Positions 32,801 through 43,198 of a stretch of DNA of 64,000 nucleotides are shown here, in pieces; position 1 is the first letter of the stretch, and the number at the start of each line of letters is the position of its first letter. The notes under the pieces were generated by a model, which was not told where the DNA came from, did not search any database, and saw only the letters and a list, made by a program, of their open reading frames with translations. This DNA is from Euborellia annulipes (taxonomy: Eukaryota > Arthropoda > Insecta > Dermaptera > Anisolabididae). The position numbers were made by a program, and so were the translations under genes. The DNA lies in the NCBI GenBank assembly GCA_023213315.1, contig JAKCPI010009344.1, positions 52,878 to 116,877 of the forward strand. The letters run 5' to 3'.

Positions 32801-32937
32801 CAATTTGCGGGACCCACTTTTTTGGACTCAGGGGACCTCAAAACATGTATATCCATCAAAATCTCGACATCGAATTTTTGACATGATCGCAATACTTTCT
32901 CTCCTATATATTTCATATATAGGCTAAGAGAAAGTAA
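32160..32937 (-). mobile_element. Family A (A2) reverse copy with a 269-bp tandem duplication
   Basis: It starts just before X-box GTTACCATGGCAAC (32162-32175), so the palindrome is missing. The segment 32197-32465 is repeated almost identically at 32466-32734 (only a few substitutions), doubling the AAAGTACTAGTACTTTT palindrome. A (CA)n array of about 40 bp follows at 32754-32796, then the GCGGGACCCAC wording and 5' hairpin ending AAGAGAAAGTA. Confidence 0.92.
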
Positions 32938-32987
32938 AAAACTATCTTCACTTAATTATTTCGTCAATAATACCATACAATAATTTA

Positions 32988-33118
32988 TTTTTACTTTATT
33001 TTACCAATATGTATATGTTAATATACATATAGCCCTATATAGAGAAAAAGTATTGGATTCATGTCAAAAATTGGATGTGAAGATTTTGATGGATTACACG
33101 TTTAGAGGTCTTCTAAGG
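32988..33118 (+). mobile_element. Family A 5' fragment
   Basis: ACTTTATTTTACC hairpin, ATTGGATTCATGTCAAAAATTGG and GATTTTGATGGATTACACG, ending at GAGGTCTTCT. It faces the 5' end of the previous copy across about 50 bp. Confidence 0.8.
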
Positions 33119-33751
33119 ATTTTTTTGTTTTATTTTATTAAAGCTAATTGAGTGTAGTAATTGTATTGGTATGTCCTCAAGAGTTCTGGCGATCTATTCG
33201 TCCGACTGAGTGTTGGTTGGTCATCAAGATGTTTAATCCTACTTCCTCTCTAATAAAGTCATCATTTAATTTTAATGACTCGGAATCTCAAACAGTTCAT
33301 TCATTGATTCCTCATCAAGTTTAAACATCACAAACTCGTCTCGTTTTTTTTACAATCATTCATTTATTTATAAGCTAAAAATGGCTATTTAGGCTTATAT
33401 GAATAAAAGGATATATTCAAAAAATAGCTTCCTTCTAAATCAATAATTCTTTTATGATCTAAGATTCAGTATGTTTTAAAATAATCGCCAAAGAATTAGT
33501 TAAAATTAATATAAATGTTTCGTCGAGTGAATTGAAATAAATATCTTTCTTTTAATATATTTAAAAATATATAATATATTTTAACATTATTAAAATATTA
33601 TTAATCAAATCCATTTCATGTAGCAAGCGACCTTCATTTTTATCGTACTTTTAATATTGCATCGTTAACTCATTCAAGCGATTTTATTCACCCACATCGC
33701 GTAAGAGGGACATTAGTTTCAAGTTGATTTATGAATGTTTTTTTAAATATA
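33119..33751. other. Gene-free stretch
   Basis: A+T-rich; no repeats recognised. Confidence 0.5.
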
Positions 33752-34195
33752 TAAAAATCTGGTGTGACTGGTCGCACAGCACACAACTTCCTCATATCTT
33801 CGGTAATCGAAAGTTGTGTTCTGTGCTTGTCACACCAGATTTTTTGTATCGAGATATTTAGTTTCCGACAATACTACACATTCGGGAGATGTAATTTATA
33901 AGTATGGGAAAATATTTATATTTTTTGTTACCATAGCAACCATTCTTTCCTATGAAGTACAAGAGTAAAGTGGTCTTCAGAAGATTTCAATGGCGAAATG
34001 AGAATATACATTTTAAAAAGCATATAAAAAATAATTGATTTTTGATTTTTAATCAAAATCGTTGGAATGAATTTTTTAAAAAAATCGAAAAAAAAAACTA
34101 AAAGTGAATCAGTAAAGTACTAGTACTCTTTGGCCGATTTTATTCAAAAGCTTCATGTTACATCTCAGGGGGGAGCCTAACTTAAATATATATAT
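33752..34195 (-). mobile_element. Family A reverse copy, 5' part missing
   Basis: Palindrome 33752-33845, then X-box variant GTTACCATAGCAAC, then AAAGTACTAGTACTCTTT near 34117. It stops after TAACTTAAATATATATA where the microsatellite and 5' half should follow. The hAT MITE at 34221 lies just beyond. Confidence 0.88.
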
Positions 34196-34220
34196 AAAAA
34201 AAAACTATAGTAAGAAATAC

Positions 34221-34480
34221 CATGGGCGTAGTCAGGGGGAGGCAGGGGGGCCGTTGCCCCCCCCCGGCTGGTCCTAAAAATTAAAAAAAATATATATATA
34301 TATATATATTTTTCCCATTGGAAATTTTTTTTAACACTCCAATTCACTACATTAATTTAATTTTTTTATTTTATTTAAATAAATAATTAATACTCTATGT
34401 AGATATTAATTGCAAACCCCCCTCTTTCGCCCTAACGAGGAGTTGGCCCCCCCCTAACAAGAAGTCTGGCTACGCCCATG
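34221..34480 (+). mobile_element. hAT-type MITE, family D
   Basis: A perfect 8-bp duplication AGAAATAC (34213-34220, 34481-34488) flanks TIRs CATGGGCGTAGTCAGG and CTGGCTACGCCCATG. Inner G/C runs surround an A+T-rich core. 260 bp, non-coding. Confidence 0.93.
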
Positions 34481-34505
34481 AGAAATACTATTAATTTTTT
34501 ACACA

Positions 34506-34596
34506 AAAAAAATCTGGTGTCGCACAGAATATCCCATAGCATTAGATTTAGGTAGGAGAAAGTTGTGTGCTGTTCGGTTATCATACCAGATTTCTT
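34506..34596. mobile_element. Solo family A palindrome, decayed
   Basis: ATCTGGTGTCGCACAG ... GGTAGGAGAAAGTTGTGTGC ... ATCATACCAGATTTC with no body on either side. Either a deletion product or evidence that the palindrome can insert alone. Confidence 0.7.
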
Positions 34597-34948
34597 CCAT
34601 AGATTTTATACATGTATTGCCTCTTTCCGTATTAGTAAGAATTATTACATTAACTAATAACTATGCTTTAAATCAAATCTAAGTGTAAATAAACTTTATC
34701 TTGGAAAATTGGATAGTAAAAGGAAGAATCTTTAGTGAAGGTGGAAGGAGATAGGAGGGTCCATTATCCAGAAGAAAGTTCATAAAATCCAAGCCGAGAT
34801 GATGATGGGAGCATCTTAATTTTATTAGCCATTTTCGGGAAAACTAATGAGCAATTAAAAGAGAAGAAAACAAATATGGCCGACTTAGATAGGAATAAGA
34901 GGGTTCTATTTTTTGAGGGGGGTAATATCAAATTTGATGAAATTGAGG
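34597..34948. other. Unrecognised stretch
   Basis: Mixed composition. A minus-strand open frame at 34764-35297 runs across the MITE at 34949 and is not credible as a gene. Confidence 0.4.
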
Positions 34949-35195
34949 CAGGGGCGTATATAGAAATTTTTTTTCGGGGGGGGCCCAAACTCGAAAATTT
35001 TTCTGCGGAAAATTTTTTTTTTAAGAAACTAAATTTTTTTTCACACGAAATTTTTTGCGGAACATTTTTTCTTTTGCTGAACCAAAGTTTTCCATTCTGC
35101 GGAAAAATTTGTTGCGCTGATGTCTCTATATCCCTATATATGTATATGTGTTTGGGAAATTTCGGGGGGGGGGGGGGCGGGCCCCCTCGCCCCTG
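34949..35195 (-). mobile_element. hAT-type MITE, family B, reverse
   Basis: A perfect 8-bp duplication AATTGAGG (34941-34948, 35196-35203). TIR CAGGGGCGTATATAG on the left; the right end is GCCCCTCGCCCCTG-like. The interior with TTCTGCGGAAAA repeats is the reverse of the copy at 13790. Confidence 0.92.
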
Positions 35196-35329
35196 AATTG
35201 AGGTTTTGGTGATATTGAAGGAATAGGTGTGAACTCGCGGCCTGGTCGATGATAGTAATATTACTATAGGGAAATTTATAAATGTCCATGGCTTCAAAAG
35301 GCCTCTGGGTCATAACACAATGGAAGAGA

Positions 35330-35430
35330 TTTCGCCTCTCGCCCCAATCGAAATTTAAATTGAAATGGCTAACAATAACTTGAAATAAACATGATCGGAT
35401 CTAAATGACGTTAGATGCATTTTTAAAAAA
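35330..35430 (+). mobile_element. SINE S2 fragment
   Basis: TTGAAATGGCTAACAATAAC, then ATCTAAATGACGTTAGATGC, matches the S2 body and tail. The head is missing. Confidence 0.55.
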
Positions 35431-35487
35431 TTATCAAAATCTGTATTCATACCTTTATCAAATAACAAAACTTTAACACTCTGATTT

Positions 35488-35945
35488 TATTTTTGCTTTC
35501 TCTTACCTATATATGTAATATATATATAGAAAGAGAGAGAGAGAGAGAATTTTTTGGTTTTATGTCAAAAATGTCAAAAAAAAGTAAGTTGTGTTCTGTG
35601 CTTGTCACCCAGATTTTTTGAGTCGAGATATATTTAGTTTCCGCTGATATAATAGAATTCAAGATGTAATTTTTTTTTTTTTTTTTGCTGTTGGTCAGAT
35701 TATTAGACAGTTTCCACAAATACATTGCGTTACATAGGCCTACATTATGTAAAATTTATAGATATGAAAAAATATTTATATTTAGTTTCCATTGCAACCA
35801 TTTCTACTACGTTTCGTATGGTTAAAGTGGTCTTCATAAGATTTCAAGTGCAAAATGGAGAATATACATTTTAAAGAGCATCTAAAAAATAATTGATTTT
35901 TGGATTTTAGGCTAAATCAGCAAATTTTGAGAAAATCGATTAAAA
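35488..35945. mobile_element. Family A composite: forward 5' end joined to a reverse copy
   Basis: 35493-35570 is the 5' hairpin and the first body bases, forward (CTTTCTCTTACC...TTTATGTCAAAAATG). From 35575 a reverse copy begins inside the palindrome (AAGTTGTGTTCTGTGC...CCAGATTTTTT) and continues through a degraded X-box (GTTTCCATTGCAAC) to TTTTGAGAAAATCG. A T run and about 70 bp of extra sequence interrupt it near 35670-35740. Confidence 0.75.
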
Positions 35946-36471
35946 AATTAAAATAAAATAAAACTTTACCGAAAAATGTAAAATATTCAAAAGTTTTAAA
36001 TATGCAACTTTATGCAATATTGACCAAATAATCAAAAATATGCAATATAAAATTTGAACCTTAGTTCCAAAGGGGCATGATTCGGAAAGAAAATTTGTTT
36101 TCCGGGACGTACATGTTAGCAAATAGAATATGCAATAGCACAGGAATCCGGGCTTTAGTGATAACCAAGACCGAAACGTACTAAGTTCAAAAATAACAGG
36201 TTTCTTTTATTTCTTCACCTTTAAACTCAAAGAAGGTAAAATGCACATACACATTCTTTTGTAAACACAATTTCATATTTTAGTTATGAGAAGATATCTA
36301 GAAATATAAATATTTATTTGGGGAAAACCCAATTCTTCTTTAGGAAATGGATTACCAATTAATTTAAATAAATATGTAGAGAGTCTATTACACTTAAGTC
36401 AGAGAAGCAAAAAATCAATCCAGAGTAAAGTAAACCGACCCCTCATCCTACCGGTTTGGAAATAAAAGCAA
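35946..36471. other. Gene-free stretch
   Basis: A+T-rich. 36164-36181 reads AACCAAGACCGAAACGTA, an isolated member of the CGAAACGT motif set. Confidence 0.45.
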
Positions 36472-36885
36472 CCCGAGTCGAAATCGAACGCCTGGTTTGA
36501 ACCTTTTAGTCCTGAATTCCCTTGTTATTTGATAGGATGTTATTTATTTACAATTTTGTGAAAGCCTGCTGATTCTACCAGGAGAATTAGAAGATTCAAA
36601 CCAGTACTTGAACGCCTGGTTTGAACCTTTTAGTCCTCAATTCCTTTGTTATTTGATAGGATTAAAATTTGGTTAAAGCCTACTAAACCTACCAGGAGAA
36701 TTAGAAGGTTCAAACCAGTATTTGAGTCAAAATTGAAAGCCTGGCTTGAGCCTACTGAGCCTGCCAGGAGAATTAGAAGGTTCAAACCAGTACTTGAACG
36801 CCTGGCTTGAACCTTGCAGTCTTCAATTGAGGACTAAAAGGTTCAAGCCAGGCGTTCGATTTTGACTCGGGAAGTACTGGTTTGA
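36472..36885. repeat. Mixed direct and inverted repeat cluster
   Basis: Units built on GAACGCCTGGTTTGAACC, TTTTAGTCCTnAATTCC and ACCAGGAGAATTAGAAGGTTC occur repeatedly. 36850-36885 is an inverted copy of the left end (CAAGCCAGGCGTTCGATTTT). Related phrases recur at 38110-38380. Such subterminal clusters are common transposase-binding regions; that function is inferred. Confidence 0.8.
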
Positions 36886-37083
36886 ATCTTCTAATCCTCT
36901 CGGGTAAAAATTAAAAACAGTGCGATCTCAGCGCCAAAGCTTTAATAGATGACCACCTTTCATTTTCTTTCATTCCTTGGATATTTGGATTTATTATCGA
37001 TTAAAAAGAAGTAAGTTTTAAGTTTTATTTTCATTTTTTTTCATTAATTTTCTTTATTATTATTAATTATTTTTATTTATTTA

Positions 37084-37433
37084 AGGGTCAACGTTATAAA
37101 AACAAGCCAAAACAAAATGATAAGGTTAGCTGTTATTTTTATTTTTATTTTTATTTTTTTATATATATGTTATCTTATATTCTATTTAATTTTTTCAATT
37201 ATATTCATTATAAATTTTAGTTGTAAAAACACATTGGCCTGAAGAAGCCACTTCAATTTTAATAAATGAATACAAGGAACATTGGCCATTCATGTCATTT
37301 TGAAAGGTAAGAAGACAAATTAAAAAAGATTATAAATTTATAAAATTAATTTATATATTTTTCACATTTCCAGAGAACTAAATGAAGTTCTTACTGAAAA
37401 GAAAAATATTTTTCGACACGTGATAGCTAATGG
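37084..37433 (+). pseudogene. Decayed Myb/SANT (trihelix)-like coding exons
   Basis: One block (about 37222-37300) reads HWPEEATSILINEYKEHW, matching the first helix of trihelix/SANT-type DNA-binding domains (W-x-E-x-A-x-x-L-L-I-x-x-Y-x-E). It is followed by an in-frame stop and then GTAAG. After a ~65-base A+T-rich interval ending TTTCCAG, a second block (37374-37433) reads ELNEVLTEKKNIFRHVI. An upstream block at about 37085-37125 lies between TTTAAG and AAGGTTAGC and may be another exon. The stop and uncertain exon phase mean it is not functional. The match is by pattern only. Confidence 0.4.
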
Positions 37434-37715
37434 TATAGGCCTACATATTCAGTCAAGATAAAAATTAATGTGATTTATTTTAGAGATGGAAACTCATTTT
37501 TACATCCATATTTTCTTTAAAACAATTTCAGTAATGAATCTCCAGAAATATTGAAATCGACACGAAGAGCATTTGGAATTTTTAAAATATTTTAAATATA
37601 TGTTATCTTATTCTCAAATTAAAGAAAATTGATATTTAAACAAAAAATATTTTATTTAAAGATTAATTTGATTTTCCTTTTATTTAAGAATTTAATTGTA
37701 GCGAAATGAAGAGCA

Positions 37716-37815
37716 AAACGTGAAGATCCATCAAAATCTCGACATCGAATTTTTGACATGAATTCAATACTTTCTATCTATATATATTAACATATATAGA
37801 TGTAAGAGAAAGTAA
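37716..37815 (-). mobile_element. Family A 5' fragment, reverse
   Basis: AAAACGTGAAGATCCATC, CGACATCGAATTTTTGACATG, then the 5' hairpin ending GTAAGAGAAAGTA. Nested in the 1.9-kb TIR element. Confidence 0.85.
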
Positions 37816-37849
37816 AAAATTTCGAATGTGGAGTGCCAAGTTGTATAAA

Positions 37850-38044
37850 TTAGCAAAGAGGTATGCTTGTTTTTGGCATTGAGAAAAATAACTTTTAGAG
37901 TGTTTTCTTCAAATATTTCGATGGCATTTAATAGGACTTCTTCATCAGCGGTGAAGTGCTATTAAATGTCTTCGAAATATTTGAAGAAAACACTCTAAAA
38001 GTTATTTTTCTCATTGCCAAAAAACAAGCATACCTCTTTGCTAA
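37850..38044. repeat. Foldback, ~95-nt arms
   Basis: TTAGCAAAGAGGTATGCTTG...AACTTTTAGAGTGTTTTC on the left is matched by its complement on the right, with only a few mismatches. The centre reads CTTCTTCATCAGCGGTGAAG. TTCGAAATATTTG near the centre resembles the foldback at 1653. Confidence 0.92.
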
Positions 38045-38381
38045 TCTAACAAAATTATCAGAACTTTTTTGTCACTCTGTATATATGTATATAAACAAAT
38101 TTTAAATGAGAATTCATAGGCCTAAACTAGGATTCCAGCATTCAGTACTGCTGGTCGTAATAGTAGATCTGGTAGACTTAAACTAGTATTTCGAATACCT
38201 GGTCTGAGTCTAAACTTGTCAAAAAGGGACATAAGTAGACTTGTTAGAACCAAACCAGACTATCAAATTCCCATAGAAACCATGCTTTCAAATCCTAGTT
38301 TGATTCTGTTAAGTCTACTTAGACAACAATTAGATTCTGAGGTTTTGTAGACTCAAACCAGGCGTTCGATTTCGACTCGGG

Positions 38382-39127
38382 AAGGCATAGAAGATTAAAA
38401 AAATATTCTATAACTCAGTGAATTCGGTTATTTACTCCGCACATCTAAGATCTCGAGTTATATTTTAAAAGAAAGAGTTGATTAAAAAAATTTTATTAGT
38501 AAAAAAACCAATAAGCCCATCCCTCCATCCTTCATGGACCATCTTTGTTTTTTTTTTTTATCTCAAGTTGATTTCTGTATTTATGTTTTACATTTAATGA
38601 GATTTCATTTTGATTAAATCAAAACTTCTCTTAAGAATTCTTTTCCCTTTCTCGCAAAAAAAAAAAGATTATTTAAATTTCACCCTGAATAATTCGCCGA
38701 AAGGCAAAAACCCATATTAATTTGTCTTTTCTCGTTTTAATCATCGTTAAAATTTAATATGCCGGGTTTCCTATTGGCTTTTTTGCTTTTCATTATTGGC
38801 TTATGCTCTCCTCTTGTGTTTCTCTCTTTCTCTCTCATTTAAATAAAGGAATCCGATTGGTTTAATTTCTGGTTGTCTCCCTACCCCCTCCACTAAAAAA
38901 AAAGAAAAAACAAAAGATTCTCCCTCTTAATAATAAAAGAAATGATTTTCTAACTTCCTTCTTTTTTTTTTCTCAATACAAAATCTTGTTATTTCTCCCT
39001 CCCCTTAAGTTTTTGTTTGACAAACCAACGACGACGAGTTTTTATAATTTCATATACGGATTGTTTTTGAAACGGCTTAATTTTTATTTCCTTTCCAAAA
39101 AAAAAAATCATTTTTCTTCTCTTTTTT
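38382..39127. other. Gene-free stretch
   Basis: A+T- and pyrimidine-rich; a TTTCTCTC run lies near 38820. Nothing recognised. Confidence 0.5.
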
Positions 39128-39828
39128 ACTTTCTCTTACCTATGTATATATGTAATATATATATAGAGAGAAAGTATTGGATTCATGTCAAAAATTCGAT
39201 GTCGAGATTTTGATGGATCTTCACGTTTTGAGGTCCCCTGAATCCAAAAAAGTGGTTTTCGCGACATGGTCTGTCTGTGGGTGGGTGGGTGGGTGGGTGG
39301 GTGGGTGTGTGGGTGGGTGTGTGTGTGTGTCTGTGTTCAATTTTAAGCATGAAGGAATTGAGCTATGAGGTTGAAATTTTATATTTAAGTTAAACACCCC
39401 CGGGACCGGAAAAATAAGCTTTTAATCAAAATCGGCCAAAGAGTACTAGTACTTTACTGATGTACTTTTTCAGTTTTTTTCGATTTTCTCAAAATTTGCT
39501 CCAACGATTTTTTTTAAAATTCAAAAATCAATTATTTTTTAGATGCTCTTTAAAATGTATATTCTCATTTTGCGATTGAAATCTTCTGAAGACCACTTTA
39601 CTCTTGTATTTCATAGGGAAGGATAGGAGAAATGGTTGCCATGGTAACAAAATATAAATATTTTCCCATACTTATAAATTTTACATCTTGAATTCAATTG
39701 TACCCTACTGTCGGAAACTAAATACATGTCGACACGAAAAATCTGGTGTGACAAGCACAGTGCACAACTTTCGATTACCGAAGGTAAGAGAAAGTTGTGT
39801 GCTGTGCGCCATCACACCAGATTTTTTT
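39128..39828 (+). mobile_element. Family A, complete forward copy (best reference copy)
   Basis: All landmarks are present: hairpin ACTTTCTCTTACC...GAGAGAAAGTA; CATGTCAAAAATTCGATGTC; (GGTG)n at 39278-39330; TTCAATTTTAAGCATGAAGG; AGTACTAGTACTTT near 39444; X-box GTTGCCATGGTAAC at 39635-39648; CTGTCGGAAACTAAATAC; and palindrome ATCTGGTGTGACAAGCACAG...CATCACACCAGAT. The flanks are T runs with no duplication. It is nearly identical to 44357-45030 over long stretches, so recently active. Confidence 0.93.
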
Positions 39829-40398
39829 GAAGAAAGTTTAGATTAAATTTCTTTTTCTAGCTTCTTTGGTAAACTTATTTATTTGAGATCTTTGATTAGT
39901 TTCAAATAATAATAATTAGTTTTAAGTCAAAAGACGATTAGCTGAGAATTAATAGTATCTTCCAGTTTTAAAAATAAATGGCCTCAGTTTAGAAACAAAT
40001 TTACAAAATTATGCATAATAAGTTGTCTGAAGAAAGAATAATAATGAAGGGAACGTTCCAAGAAATGTTAAATTTTAATCAAAATCTGAAATAAACAGTA
40101 GTATTATTAATTAGAAAACTATTTTAGACGAAGATGTATGAGTGTAAATTCTAATGTATTAATTATTATTATTTTTAAATAAAGAAAATTAAGCTAATCT
40201 CCATTTAATAAACGATCATAATTGATCTAGCTTGATAAAACATCAACTTACAAAAATAAAATCCAAACAAATAATCAAGTAGTATACCCATATTAATAGC
40301 CTCCTAATACCAATGGAATCTATTTTAGGTTAAATTTAAAAGGCAAAATCGGGAAAAACCCTCTCTTTACATAATAATAAAAAAATTGAAACTAGATG

Positions 40399-40439
<41 letters not shown>

Positions 40440-40628
40440 GGCCTATAGGTGAGAGAAAGTAAAAGGTATCTTACTGTTAGATATGTCAATTTGTCAATGG
40501 TTTCTTTTTTTGTTTTAATTAAATTCATTTAGTGGTGAAATTCTGAATTATAAATGTTGAAACTTGAACATAATTTCACAGAAAGATTTTATGTTTAATA
40601 CTATTAAAAGGGAGCGAGAATGTTTTTT
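39829..40628. other. Gene-free stretch with an AT repeat and a family A terminus
   Basis: (AT)n at about 40399-40436 is followed by AGGTGAGAGAAAGTAAAA, the reverse 5' terminus of family A whose hairpin has expanded into the microsatellite. Otherwise A+T-rich. Confidence 0.55.
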
Positions 40629-41308
40629 ACTTTCTCTTACCTCTATATATATGTTAATATATATAGAGAGAGAAAATATTGGATTCATGTCAAAAATTCG
40701 ATGTCGAGATTTTGAGGGATATACACGTTTTGAGGTCCCCTGAATCCAAAAAAGTGGTTTTCGCGACATGGTCTGTCTGTGTGTGTGTGTCTGTGTGTCT
40801 GTCTGTGTGTCTGTGAACAAAATATCTCAAGAACGAAAAGAGCTAGGAGGTTGAAATTTTATATTTAAGTTAGGCACTCCCATGGGACGTGACACGAAGC
40901 TTTTGAACAAAATTGGCCAAAGAGTACTAGTACTTTACTGATGCACTTTTTCAGTTTTTTTCGATTTTCTCTAAATTTGCTCCAACGATTTTTTTTTTTA
41001 ATTCAAAAATCAATTATTTTTTAGATGCTCTTTAAAATGTATATTCTCATTTTGCCATTGAAATCTTCTGAAGACCACTTTACTCTTGTACTCCATAGAA
41101 AAGATAGGAGAAATGGTTGCCATGGTAACAAAATATAAATATTTCGCTATACTTATAAATTTTACATCTTGAAAATCGAATGTACCGTACTGTCGGAAAC
41201 TAAATACATGTCGACACAAAAATCTGGTGTGACAAGCACAGAACACAACTTTCGATTACCGAAGGTAAGAGAAAGTTGTGTGCTGTGCGCCAGTCACACC
41301 AGATTTTT
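40629..41308 (+). mobile_element. Family A, complete forward copy
   Basis: Canonical. The microsatellite is a mixed TGTG/TGTC type. After it comes GAACAAAATATCTCAAGAACG, a variant also present at 8801 and 49.2 kb, in place of TTCAATTTTAAGC. X-box at 41116-41129. Ends in a full palindrome. Confidence 0.93.
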
Positions 41309-41455
41309 ATTCTTTCAATACAATGGATAATGATATTTTACTTGGTAAGTTTTTCATTTAATTGAACTATCAAAATAATTTAAATGATGCTTAAATAAAA
41401 TGTGTGAAAAAGAGAAAGATTGGTTAATTAGAAAATTACTAGCCGCGCCATCTTC

Positions 41456-41547
41456 TTTTGTCCCCCTAAGTTGCCGAAAAGACTGTGTGTATGTGTGTGT
41501 GTGTGTGTGGGTGAGAAAAAAGTTTGAGTGTTTAAAAAAAAATAAAT
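41456..41547 (+). mobile_element. SINE S1 3' fragment
   Basis: CCCTAAGTTGCCGAAAAGAC, an expanded (GT)n, GAGAAAAAAGTTTGAGTG and an A-rich tail with AAATA units. Confidence 0.7.
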
Positions 41548-41902
41548 AAATAAATAAAGGAGGGATAGAAACCAATTGCTTTCTAGAGGGTAATATTCTG
41601 GATTTTCATAATTTTTTAGCCTGCTCATTTGGGGATTCGAAATTTTTTCCTGGACTCTCTGTATAAGAAAAAAATTTCAACGGTATGTTTGTAAAACAGA
41701 GCTTGACAGACGTATGGGCAAACCGCAATTACATACAGTGCCTGGTATAGATTTTAGAAGACGATGTATGAGTGATATAAATTCAAATATTGTATATTAA
41801 TAGAAAGTACATTTGAAATTTATTTTATTATTGTTTTCAAAGGAAGGATTATATCTAATTAAATTAGCTTATTCTCGCTTCTGTTTAATAAAACATATAC
41901 AA

Positions 41903-42003
41903 AAAAAATCGGGTGTGACTGTCACACAGCACACAACTTTCGATTACCGAAGGTGTTCTGTGCTTGTCAAATCAGATTTTTCGTGTCCCATATATTTATT
42001 TTC
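41903..42003 (-). mobile_element. Family A palindrome fragment
   Basis: ATCGGGTGTGACTGTCACAC...CTTGTCAAATCAGATTTTTC, followed by CATATATTTATTTTCCG. It abuts the next composite at its 5' hairpin. Confidence 0.75.
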
Positions 42004-42493
42004 CGCCGATATATTCCTTTCTCTTACCTCTATATATGCTAATATACAGAGAGAGAAAGTATTGGATTCATGTAAAAAATTCGATGTCGAGATTTTGATG
42101 GATATACATGTTTTGAGGTCCCCTGAGTCCAGAAAAAGTGGTTTTCGCGACATGGTCTGTCTGTGGGTGGGTGTGTGTTCAAGGTTGAAATTTTATATTT
42201 AAGTTAGACACCCCCCTGGAGCGTCAAAATAAGCTTTTAATCAAAACCGGCCAAAAAGTACTAGTACTTTACTGATGTAGTTTTTCAGTTTTTTACGATT
42301 TTCTCAAAATTCGCACACACACACACACACCCACACCCACAGACAGACCATGTCGCGAAAACCACTTTTTTGGATTCAGGGGACCTCAAAACGTGTATAT
42401 CCATCAAAATCTCGACATCGAATTTTTGATATGAATCCAATACTTTATATATTATATATATATTAACATATATAGAGGCAAGAGAAAGTAAAA
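42004..42493. mobile_element. Family A head-to-head composite
   Basis: A forward copy (CTTTCTCTTACC at 42010, AAAGTACTAGTACTTT near 42256) breaks off at TTCTCAAAATTCG (about 42312). It joins the microsatellite and 5' half of a reverse copy (CACACACACACCCAC...AAGAGAAAGTA at 42493). Both outer ends are therefore 5' termini, giving an inverted dimer-like structure of about 480 bp. Confidence 0.82.
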
Positions 42494-43198
42494 ATAACCT
42501 TTTATTTACTTTGTTGAAAAAATAATCCTTTAACATTTGATAAGTTTTAATTCAGTGAAAATCTAAAAGCTTTTTTTTTTCTTTTAAGACACATTGGGGA
42601 TTTTTTTCTGTAAAATTTTTTGTTTCCATTATTCTTTGGTCCAGAAGCAAGTAGATTAAAGATGAATCTTTAATTCGGAGGGGTTTTGGCGTTTTATCGG
42701 CGCAGGTTTTGCTTGCGGTTTATAGATTTCGTCTAAAGGGTTTGCCACTGAATTATTTATGTTCTCTCTGGTCCTTCAAACTTGGGATCTAAGAGGGGAT
42801 GGAAGGCCCTCCTACTTCTTCTTCTACTTCTTCTGCAATCTCCCTCCTCTCCCTTTCTTACAAATTATTTATCGTATATATATATCTTGGGTTGGTTGAA
42901 ATTGCCTGAATTTACAAGCGCATTTTTCATTTCCCGGTGAAATTATGACACTCTCGGGTCAATGTTTAATTCACGTAACTTTTACTTGAAAAGTTTTTAT
43001 CTAAAGTGAATAAATAAAATGTGAATCTTTTTACTTTCCACTACAAGGAATTAAATTTAATTTTAATAATTTTTTTTTCTCATACTGTTAGTAGAAAAGA
43101 AGGTCCAACCAAATGCAGGCTACTGTTTATATTATCCATTATAAATTGTAGATAATTTTATGAAATCTATCCTAAATCAAAGTTTGGAATGTTTTTCT
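42494..43198. other. Gene-free stretch
   Basis: CTT-type simple repeat at about 42812-42834. The rest is mixed with nothing recognised. Confidence 0.5.

Larger units (their letters stand above)
36472..38381. mobile_element. 1.9-kb element with perfect 29-bp TIRs enclosing a decayed Myb/SANT-like gene
   Basis: Left 36472-36500 (CCCGAGTCGAAATCG...) and right 38353-38381 are exact inverted complements over 29 bases. The left end continues into 36472-36885, where related units (GCCTGGTTTGAACC, ACCAGGAGAATTAGAAG) repeat four or five times in both orientations. Decayed spliced coding lies at 37084-37433. A family A 5' fragment and a foldback are nested inside. No target duplication is evident. The superfamily is unknown; Myb-like partner proteins are known in Harbinger elements, but this link is tentative. 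Confidence 0.6.

Noticed and set aside
34764..35297. 177-residue minus-strand frame
   Set aside because: It crosses an hAT MITE with its own TSD; much of the frame is the MITE.
36472..36885. CRISPR-like array
   Set aside because: Units are in both orientations, unevenly spaced and imperfect, and the genome is eukaryotic.
40399..40436. AT repeat as a replication origin or centromere signal
   Set aside because: A simple expansion in a family A hairpin explains it.
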